Shown here: in pieces, positions 55,939 to 64,000 of the stretch
Layout of the letters: every line of letters starts with the position of its first letter
How positions within the stretch are numbered: position 1 is the stretch's first letter
NCBI GenBank assembly: GCA_036925085.1
Contig: JAUPFP010000019.1
Location: 2,872,501-2,936,500 of the forward strand
Reading direction: 5' to 3'
Source: Brachycybe producta
Lineage: Eukaryota; Arthropoda; Diplopoda; Playtdesmida; Andrognathidae
Length of the DNA: 64,000 bases
Notes under the pieces: generated by a model
Told to the model about the DNA's origin: nothing
What the model saw: only the letters and a program-made list of their open reading frames with translations
Database searches by the model: none
Made by a program: the position numbers and the translations under genes

Positions 55939-55939
55939 G

Positions 55940-56990
55940 GTAACGCCAACTGAATATGAAATTAAAAAAAAACGATTGGTGAGGAGGAAACAGATCCTTC
56001 TACGGCAGCGAATACAGTACCTCCAACAGGTGGAACTGTCTTGCACATATGTTTTCAGCCTTCAAATTAAACAAAAACCGAATACATGCGATGTACATTG
56101 TATATGTAGCAACAATACATGGTCACATCTAAATGTTTTTTTTCCTCATGCTATTCAACACAGCAATTGAGATCACCACACAATAGAAGTGTCAAAATTA
56201 AACAAAATATCAAACCCGTAAGACATCATATACCAGATAAATTAATTTTTGTTAACTTTCTTACTGTCACTTCTGTACAGAAAATAAAGTAACCACTTGA
56301 TTGTTGGTAATAAGGATAACCAATGTTAACCATACTGAAAATTTTAAAGTTCTCTATAAGTAAAGGTTTAAGAGACAAAAAGAAAATCATGTGCCTCAGG
56401 GACGAAATGGCCTACATTTAAATATTTGTTCAAATGTAAAAGACGCAAAGTAGGTTAAGAAAAAAAAGTAGCAAGTACTTTTTTCCTTCTTTTACTCAAG
56501 CAGGAAAAAAATTCTAAAACAATTAAAAGTTAAAAGAAGAATTCAAGCGTTTAGTGAAAAATGAAGGCTGAAATTAGGCCACTGGAAAATGAAACCAAGG
56601 ACCGTATAAAACAGGATAAACAACTCTGCCCGTTCGTTAATTTCCAATTTTGCCGACAGCAAACATTTGTGCGCGCTCTGTCGTCAGGCCCTACTTTTTG
56701 CATAATTTCTTACATAACCTTATACAAACCAATGCAATAACATTGAAATAATTATAATTTAACTGTTTTAAGGGTAGTACACACCGGGATTCTTTGTTGC
56801 GATACATTGTTGCGGGGCTGAATCGCGGCTGAATCTCGTCTGTTGCGATTCTGTCCCGCAACATTGTTGAAATGTTTCGGGGCTGAATCGCGTCAGCTCA
56901 GATTCATGTTTTTTGAGTCCCATCGAAATGGGAAACATTCCAACATTGTTGCGGGACATTTCATGGTGTGGACGTCTTTTGGAACATGAA
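55940..56990. other. Region upstream of claudin-like exon 1; no gene seen
   Basis: A/T-rich. It should contain the 5' UTR or first intron and possibly the promoter of the minus-strand gene, but no clear core element is evident. From about 56775 to 56960 GTTGCGGGGCTGAATCGCG recurs in direct and inverted form (TTGTTGCGGGAC), suggesting a small repeat or MITE. Confidence 0.4.
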
Positions 56991-56991
56991 C

Positions 56992-57048
56992 AAAGACTCA
57001 AAGGGCTCAGTTTGCTAATTAAAAGCAAACTGAGCCCTTTGAGTCTTT
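56992..57048. repeat. Perfect 25-bp stem inverted repeat with 7-base loop
   Basis: AAAGACTCAAAGGGCTCAGT plus TTGCT (56992-57016) is exactly complementary to 57024-57048, separated by AATTAAA. It lies directly before the start of element E sequence and could be the end of an LTR or a MITE core. The DNA or RNA could form a strong hairpin. Confidence 0.8.
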
Positions 57049-57573
57049 CTCAGTGGTCCACGTCCTCGAGGGAATTCACGATCACAAACACCTATTGCTG
57101 TGACGGAGACAGGAGAGGTCAGTGTCACTCTTGCGGAAGCCACAGTGATGGTGACATCTGTCCCTCAGGTATTGAGCCAGGTCAGACAGTTTCTCCTGCC
57201 CTCCTCTATCCATCACTCCGCAATATACATCACATGCACACGACGGTAGAAGAGAAAATTTGCATTTTCAATCAGCTCCTATACAAATAACACAACAAAT
57301 TGGGCGGGGAAACTAGGATAACCACCCTCTACCTATGCAATCAAATTGGCGGGAAAATCTTAATACATCTTCTATGCCAACTCCACAACAAATTGGGCGG
57401 GAAAACTTGGATACCCACCCTCTACCTATGCAATCGAATTGGCGGGAAAATCTTAACACATCTTCTATGTCAACTCCTCAACAAAATTGGCGGGAAGATT
57501 TTGATACCCCCCCCCCTATGCCAATTCTTCAACAATTTTGGCGGGAAAATTCTCATGCATTAAATGCTATGAC

Positions 57574-58739
57574 TAGAGCTGCAACTTTTCGGGATTTTAA
57601 AATGCAGATTTTGGGAATTAAAATCGGCAATTTCGGGACTTATTTCGGGACATAAAAATTGCTGATTCCGGGACTTTCGGAACCTAAAATCATAAATTTC
57701 AGAACATAAACACATTTTTCAAAATACTTTTTATTCTTTCTAGTCATCAACTTTTGAATTGTACTGCAGAACATTAAGCTTTTCAATATTTTCGGGTAAT
57801 AGTGAAGTGCGGCGATCACTTAATATAGATTTATATAATGAAAATGAGCGTTCCACAACTGAAGTCAAAGGAGCAAACATTACTTTGATTCTAAAATCCA
57901 TTGAATTTGACAGTGAAGTAAACTTTGTGAAACCTGGATATTTCAAAAGGCTGTTTGAGAATTTGTCTTTAGCAAATCCTTGCGGCAAATTAGCTTTAAC
58001 TTCATTGAGGAGTTCAAGCTGCTCTTCCATCTTGAGTCCTCGTGTCTCAAGTTTCTCGATAATGCCAGGAATAAAAAAGTAGTCAGACATAGAAAGAAAT
58101 TCATTCTGCAGATCACCGTTTTCCATAAGCTATTTAACCTTTAGGATGCACTTAAAATCCAACAATAAAGTCCTTCAGTTTGTCAAAATTTTCAAAGTAA
58201 AACTTAACAGCATTGATGAAAGTTCCCCAGCGAGTGATTACAGGATCAGAAGGAAGAACAGACACAATGTTTTTGAATGTCTTCCTTCTGTCTCTAGAGT
58301 TGAAAATTTGCACTGTATATAGGAACCAGGAACAATGGATACTTTGAAAGGCTTTCTGGGAATGGTTGCACTTACAGGTCACAGTGTAGTTGCATGTAGA
58401 ACAAAAGAGGTCTAAGTAGTGGACATAAAAGTGGGTCACCAAAAAAAGGTGGAAAAGAGAAACAGGATCTGAAAGCTTGAACCAACATTCTTTCAAAAAT
58501 GCAGATATTTTTTTCAAAAAAAAATCAAAATGTGCCAATTTTGGGGAAAATATTTAATAATTTCAGGGAAAAAAAAACAATTTCGGGAATTTCGGGAAAA
58601 ACAACTGATTTCAGGATTTTCGGGAAAACCAACCATGTCTAAATCGACCTGAAATTAGATGATAAACTAATTGCTATTGTCAAACTCTCATTTGGACTGT
58701 CCAAAAAAAATCGGGATATCCCTAAAAGTTGCAGCTCTA
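57574..58739 (-). mobile_element. hAT element, degenerate, TSD GCTATGAC
   Basis: Ends TAGAGCTGCAACTTTTCGGG and complement of TAGAGCTGCAACTTTTAGGG. Identical 8-bp GCTATGAC flanks at 57566-57573 and 58740-58747. Subterminal TTTCGGGA repeats. It contains a broken transposase on the minus strand. Inserted in the Gag repeat region of element E. Confidence 0.88.
57740..58538 (-). pseudogene. hAT transposase remnant (C-terminal half and dimerisation region)
   Basis: 58152-58538 encodes PVITRWGTFINAVKFYFENF and DKLKDF, a hAT transposase core block; a stop separates it from 57740-58126, which reads FAPLTSVVERSFSLYKSILS and DRRTSLLPENIEKLN, the hAT C-terminal dimerisation motif. The N-terminal BED finger and the first catalytic Asp block are missing. 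Not functional. Confidence 0.78.
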
Positions 58740-59640
58740 GCTATGACCACTCAACCAACACAACCAACAATTCGGCCGTTGTCAGGGGAACATCCAAAAT
58801 TTGTTCCCTCACAACCAACTGCACAGCCGATGTCAGAGGGACATTCGAACTTTGTTCCCCCACAACCGACCATATGGCCAATTTCAGAGGGACAGCCGAA
58901 CTTTGTTCCCTTGCAACCGACCATGCACCCCATGTCAGAGAGACAACCAAACTTTGTTCCCTTGCAACCGACCATACGGCCGATGTCAGAGGGACATTCG
59001 AACTTTGTTCCCTTGCAACCGACCATGCGACCGATGTAAGAGGGACAACCGAACTTTGTTCCCTAGCAACTGACCATACGGCGGATGTCAGAGGGACATT
59101 CGAACTTTGTTCCCTTGCAACTGCCCATGCAACCAATGTCAGAGGGACATTCGAACTTCATTCCCTTCCAACCGACCATGCGACCGATGTCAGAGGGACA
59201 ACCAAACTTTGTTCCCTTGCAACTGACCATATGGCCGATGTCAGAGGGACATTCAAACTTTGTTCCCTTGCAACCGACCATACGGACGATGTCAGAGGGA
59301 CATTCAAACACTGTTCCCTTGCAACTGACCATGCGACCAATGTCAGATGAACAACCAAATTTTGTTTCCTTATAACCAACCGTACAGCCAATGCCAGAGG
59401 GACATTCAAACTTTGTTCCTTCATCCACACAGCCAGCTATGCGGCCAGTATCAGAGGCACATCCAAACTATGTTCCCTTACAGCAGACCATGCGGCCGAT
59501 GTCAGAGGGACATCAGGACTTTGTCCCTTTACCTATACAACAGACCATGGGGCCAATGCCAGAGGGACATCGGAATTTTGTTACTCTCTACACGACCGAA
59601 TATGCGGCCGATGTCAGAGAGACATCCAAATTCCGTTTCT

Positions 59641-60864
59641 TCATCGACTCAACCTGAGATTTGGTGCGAAAACCAAACAACAGTGCCAGCGTACATGCTA
59701 CCTCAGCGCACATGCCTCCCACACTCACAGACCCAGCAAATTTGGCGGGAAAATTTAAATCCTCCACAACATATGATACCATCGCATTATCCAGCGGTAT
59801 CGTCTGGATATATGCCTGTGGCTGATGGTGGGACCTGGAATCGGACATGGGGGAGTGTAGGGCCATGTGAGGGGGGTTCCGATAGACCCTATAAATTGGT
59901 TGAGGCCCAGAGCACACAGACCCAGCTGCATGCACAACCTCCAGTACTACATTCACAGCATTCCTCAGGTATACAACAGGTACTACAACAGCCACCGACG
60001 TATGCCAGAGGGACAGTAGAAAATGCTGTTTACCATCGTAGCCCCGACGAAGGGATTTCAGGAAGGGAGTTACCAACACATAATCAACAGAGTAGAGGGG
60101 CCATGACCACATAGAGCACCCATGAGCTCTCAATAGAGGAGCTCAATAAAAGATATGGCCATCGTCATCCTCTGGACCATCTTAAGCCCTTTACAGGGAG
60201 GGGACAAATCAGCACCTTCCTTGAGAAGTTCGAGGCTATTGCGGCTCTTCATGAATGGTCGCCTGATCATCGTTATTTTTACATCACTACCTGCGTTAAG
60301 GATGATGCTTGGGACTGGTTGTCAAGAACCAGACTTCACAATCCTGGGCTAGACTGGTGGGGGTTAAAAGATAGAATAATGGAGGAATTCGGCCAGCCAA
60401 GTGAGAACCTACTGCTCAGCAAGGATCTTAAGAAACTTAAGCAAGAAGAGGGTGAGCCCACTCCGAACTTCATCCGGAAATTCATCAAAGTCTCTGAGAA
60501 ACTTTATCCGGACATGGCTGACGATCTGCACATTGGACAACTAAGGGAAGCATTACATCCAATAATGAGCAAAGCTGTAGAAGCTGCTTCTGGATCCAAC
60601 CTTCGTGCCTTTATGAACTATGCTGTCAATATTGAATGCGCGTTATATCTCGCCAGAAAATGGAATTTGAGGAGAGAAGAGGATGATGAAACTGCAAGTT
60701 CATCCAGATCGAATCACAACTCCAACAGAACATCTGCGAATACCAATCCACGCCCCCAGAACAATAATCAGCCAAGCAGTTCCGCTAATACCAACAATGC
60801 TCGTCACACGGACCGACTGGACGGGAGCCGCTCAGCCGGGACGTGGGGCTGGAGTTGCTACTAA
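59641..60864 (+). pseudogene. Element E: Gag capsid region
   Basis: The frame running from 59347 crosses one TAG (60112-60114) and continues: ELNKRYGHRHPLDHLKPF, FLEKFEAIAALHEWSPDH, YFYITTCVKDDAWDWL, GLKDRIMEEFGQPSENLLL and ECALYLARKW, a Ty3-type capsid with the helix-rich C-terminal part. The end is Asn/Ser-rich. It terminates at 60864 before the zinc knuckle, which lies in another frame. Confidence 0.75.
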
Positions 60865-60919
60865 TAACAATAGCCGAAGGGGACAGGGCACTGAGAGGAA
60901 GAAAGTCGACGAAACTAAA

Positions 60920-61868
60920 GCTAAATGCTTCCGATGCCATAAATTGGGCCACTTTTCATGAAACTGCCCAGAGAGGAACTAACCAACGAAGGAATGGAGG
61001 AATTATATTACCCGGATATCGTTGTGACAGCGGAAGGAGCAGAGCTTGCTGTCATCTATCTGGGGGATCATGTAAGCTTCGTTCCTTTGGGGAGCCTCAT
61101 CGCAGGGTTAAACTAAGCGAGGTGGAGACAGAGGGGGAACCTTCACCTGGAAAAAATTGCGAACCCCCAACACCGAATGAGGAGACCACACAAGAGAAAA
61201 GTTCTGACGACAAGGACACTGAGCAAGAAAATTCGGACAATACTATAGCCATCATCGAGGCAGTGGAAAAGATGAAATGGACCACTGACGACCTATTAAC
61301 CTGGTATGACATGCTGCAGAGCTACAAGCAGAATTGCTACAACAATGGATGCCGGGAAACCTACTTAACAACTTCCAGAGACAGGACAAACTGTCTCACG
61401 GTACGGAAGCCTGGGAAAGATCCCACAAAAGGACGTGCTTGTTGTCGCAAAGTTATGAGCGACATCTGGAAATATGTAGCAGAACAATGCCTACCCAAAC
61501 AAATCGGGGACCACAACACCGATGAGGGTGCACCAAGGATAACCGTTATCATCAATCGGAGCGAGATCCGGCTGCTGGTGGATTCTGGAGCATTCACCAG
61601 TGTCCTATCCGAATCCTTGGTTGAGGAAATGGGTTGGCCTGCTGTGCCAGTCTCCGCCACTCCCACAGTAGGAGTTGTGGGAGGCAGCCAGCTCAGTGTA
61701 ATTGGCCAGGTAATTGCTACAATTGAAGTCGGAGGAAGATCTACCAGAGCCTACTTCATTGTCATTGGAGGCAAGACAGAAGCCATATTAGGACGGGACC
61801 TTGGAGGAGCTTTGAACCTCGTCGTGGAGATGAAGACTAATAGTCTATTTCGGGGAGTCAATGTTTAA
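60920..61868 (+). pseudogene. Element E: zinc knuckle and aspartic protease
   Basis: KCFRCHKLGHFS then TGA then NCPE is a CX2CX4HX4C knuckle with a stop inside. After a frameshift, 61100-61868 is open: a charged Glu-rich linker, then IRLLVDSGAFTSVLSESLVE with the catalytic DSG triplet, GGRSTRAYFIVIGG and ILGRDLGG. This is the retropepsin-type protease that cleaves the polyprotein. The frame ends 8 bases after the start of the RT frame (61861), in a different register. Confidence 0.75.
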
Positions 61869-64000
61869 TAAACGCATCTATAAACAATGCGTGAATAGCT
61901 ACTTGAAAAGTGCAACTGAGGGGACTAGCAAAGCTGCTACGAAACCCATGGAGACCAACCAAAAGGCTATATCAGGAGCACCGGAAGTCAAGGGACTCTT
62001 CGAAACTGACGACCCATGTACTCTTCGATCAGCAGAGGCCATTGTCATACCTCCAGGACAAACTGGAATCCTCCGAGTAGAAGCTCACAAGGCCCTGGGA
62101 CCTGAAGAAATCTTTGTGGTGGTCCCAGATGAGAAATTGAAAACTTGGAAGGGAATCTTCGTGACCCCTGGAATTATGCAGGAAGAAGGAAAAACAGACT
62201 TCCATATTGAAGTCCTCAACACCACCATGGAAGAAGTAGGCATTGGAAAAGGCGAAACAGTAGCCCACATGCAGGTCAACTACTGCTACGAATCAGAGGA
62301 AGCTGAGGAGATAAAGTCAATACATCAACCACTCTCAGATGCTGAATTTGAGCAGGCCATGCAAATTGGCCCGACATTAGGCAAAGAGCTGAGAGATATA
62401 TTATTGGATTTACTCCATCACCACAGTTCGTTCGCCTTTGAATCTTCTGAACTGGGATGTACGGACATCGCTGAACATAGTATTGAAACAGGAGACTGCC
62501 CACCAATTCGCGAACCACTAAAACGCCACAGCCCAGCACAACGTGACGTCATAAAAGCCAATGTAAAAGAAATGCTGGAAGCTGGCGTTATTCAGCCATC
62601 CAAATCACCTTACTCTTCACTAGGCGTGTTGGTTAAAAAGAAAGATGGCCAATGGAGGTTCTGCATCGTCTATCGCAGGCTCAACAGTCACACCAAAGTC
62701 GATAATTACCCGTTACCACGTATTGACGATGCACTTTATTCCCTACACGGAGCACGGTACTATGCCACTTTATACATGAAAAGGGGCTACTGGCAATTCA
62801 AAATACCTCCAGAAGATCAGGAGAAAACAGCCTTTGTGACTCCGGGAGGCCTCTATGAGTTCAGGTGAATGCCTTTTGGACTATGCAATGTGCCCGCTAC
62901 TATGCAGCAGGCACTGGATATCCTACTGGCTGGGAATAAGTGGGAAACTTGCCTCGTCTATTTAGACGATATCATCGTGTTCGGAAAAACTTTCGAACAA
63001 TTCATTCAAAGGCTCGACCATATCCTCAAGTTACTTCATTGTGCCAACCTCAAATAGAACCCAAGCAAATGCTACTTTGGGTATGAGGAGGTCTTATATC
63101 TTGGTCACATAATTTCAAAGGAGGGGGTCCAACCTGATCCCAACAAAGTCAGCGCGATAGGGGAGCTCCCAAGGCCAACAAATCTGAAAGAGACCAGGCG
63201 ATTTTTAGGAATGGCTGGCTTTAACAGGAAGCATATCAAAAATTATGCGCATTTTGCCAAGCTTTTGACTGAATTGACGCGAAAGGATGTACCATTTGAA
63301 TGGACCATCGATTGCGAAGGAGCATTCCAACTGCTCAAACAAAAACTAACCGGGGCTCCGGTACTCGCTGTCTATGACCAGGAAGCAAAGCTCAGCATGC
63401 ACAGCGATGCTTCTGGATATGGCATAGGAGTGATCCTGTATCAGAGGTCAGGAAAGAAACCTTTACAAATGCTAGGAGCAGTTTCACAAACTCGTAAAAC
63501 TGCAGAAAAGAACTACTCAACTACGGACAAGGAGAGCCTTGCCATCATCTATGGGGTTACTAAATTCCGTCCGTACTTGTTTAACAAGCCGTTCACTATC
63601 GTTACGGACCATCACTCTCTTTGCTACATGAAGTCTGCAAAAGGGCTGGAAGGACGACTAGGACGTTGGCAATTACTCATGCAAGAGTATAATTATACAA
63701 TAATTTACAAGGCAGGAGTGACTCATGTCGACCCAGACTGCATTTTGAGAAAGCCAGTGGATATTCCAACCCATTGGAAGTTACTACCAACTCCAGAGGA
63801 ATTAAGTGATGATGTTATCTTCAGCGTTAAGCACTGGGATTGGGCTGGAGAACAACGTAATGACCCTCTTCTAGCTAAGATTGTTGATGAGCTCCAAAAT
63901 ACACCGGAATCTCCTCTTCACAAGAACTACGTGCTTGTTGAAGATATACTGTGCACCATCAGCCATCAGGAAAGAGAAAGAGTCAAGCTGTTACATGTAG
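61861..64000 (+). pseudogene. Element E: PR-RT linker, RT and RNase H (runs off window)
   Basis: Linker: VIPPGQTGILRVEAHKALGP and LNTTMEEVGIGKGETVAH. RT: VIQPSKSPYSSLGVLVKKKD, FCIVYRRLNSHTK (FCVDY became FCIVY), YPLPRIDDAL, TGA at 62866-62868 before MPFGLCNVPATMQQAL, YLDDIIVFG, TAG at 63055-63057, then FLGMAGFNRKH. RNase H: HSDASGYGIGVILYQ, YSTTDKESLAIIYGV and TDHHSLCYMKSA. The same frame runs to position 64000, ending just at the integrase zinc region (RVKLLHV). Two stops make it inactive. Confidence 0.87.

Larger units (their letters stand above)
57335..59640 (+). pseudogene. Element E: Gag N-terminal repeat region, interrupted by a hAT element
   Basis: 57335-57565 has a 28-29-residue repeat built around NWRENLNTSSM and TPQQ. 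After the hAT insertion, 58750-59640 contains about 15 units of 60 bp encoding QPTMRPMSEGHSNFVPL-type 20-mers. NWREN-like (QQIWRENLN) appears once more near 59735. Removing the hAT element with one TSD (1174 bp) puts the two parts in the same frame. Stops and shifts (for example TAA at 59037) break the array. Confidence 0.7.
57050..64000 (+). mobile_element. Ty3/gypsy element E, degenerate, continues past the window
   Basis: Order: repeat-rich Gag N-terminal region, capsid, zinc knuckle, protease, RT and RNase H, all on the plus strand. Integrase begins at the window end. A CA then TGGTCCACGTCCTCG at 57053 could be an LTR end and PBS, but no LTR was proved. Frame breaks occur in every gene. 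Pol is closest to elements A, D and F. Confidence 0.8.

Noticed and set aside
58741-59430. Minus-strand ORFs across the 60-bp repeat array
   Set aside because: Mirror of the Gag 20-mer repeats; the plus frame connects to the capsid, the minus frames do not connect to anything.

Overview
The window is nuclear DNA of an animal. It has spliced protein-coding sequence with consensus GT/AG junctions, huge transposon-filled introns, Ty3/gypsy LTR retrotransposons, non-LTR retrotransposon debris, and hAT, Tc1/mariner and PIF/Harbinger-like DNA transposons. The mix suggests an invertebrate and most probably an arthropod, but I cannot name a species. There are no prokaryotic operons, tRNAs, rRNAs or CRISPR arrays.

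The only host gene I can support is on the minus strand. Five exons (55758-55938, 23924-24040, 12612-12776, 12447-12538, 2001-2498) join in phase at all four junctions into a 350-residue protein of the claudin/PMP22 four-transmembrane superfamily, with a W...GLW...C...C signature. Its introns are about 31.7 kb, 11.1 kb, 73 bp and 9.9 kb. Nearly everything else in the window lies inside those introns or beyond the gene ends.

Layout. 1-2000: region 3' of the gene, with an LTR-like remnant. Intron 4 (2.5-12.4 kb): LTR pieces, two LINE fragments, a decayed Ty3 element (A) ending in an LTR at 9268-9872, and a solo LTR (10528-11308, TSD CTAG). Intron 2 (12.8-23.9 kb): a 30-bp minisatellite, a LINE 3' part, and a hAT transposase remnant split by Ty3 element B (16449-23245, TSD TATC). 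Intron 1 (24.0-55.8 kb): a Ty3 pol fragment (D); then a hAT-type element (26063-39929, TSD CACCCTAA) that contains an almost intact 12-kb Ty3 element (C, 26106-38111, TSD CTAT), a PIF-like MITE (TSD TTA) and a second hAT-type MITE (TSD CATCTAGC); then a 10-kb zone of palindromes and AT-rich arrays (39.99-49.8 kb) with a foldback Tc1 element; then another decayed RT, an LTR-like sequence with an unidentified ORF, and another hAT MITE. Upstream of the gene (56-64 kb): Ty3 element E with a repeat-rich Gag interrupted by a hAT element; it runs off the window.

Best candidates for something undescribed are in elements C and B. Pol carries a C-terminal extension of about 1,050 residues after the integrase GPY/F region; it is conserved between the two elements and has no domain I recognise. 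The 1.2-kb leader of C is an array of ~70-bp units, each carrying hairpins of the CGGAC-loop-GTCCG and CGGTAAAA-loop-TTTTACCG type. Gag and Pol of C lie in -1 register with a UAG between them. Element B has one LTR divided between its two ends.
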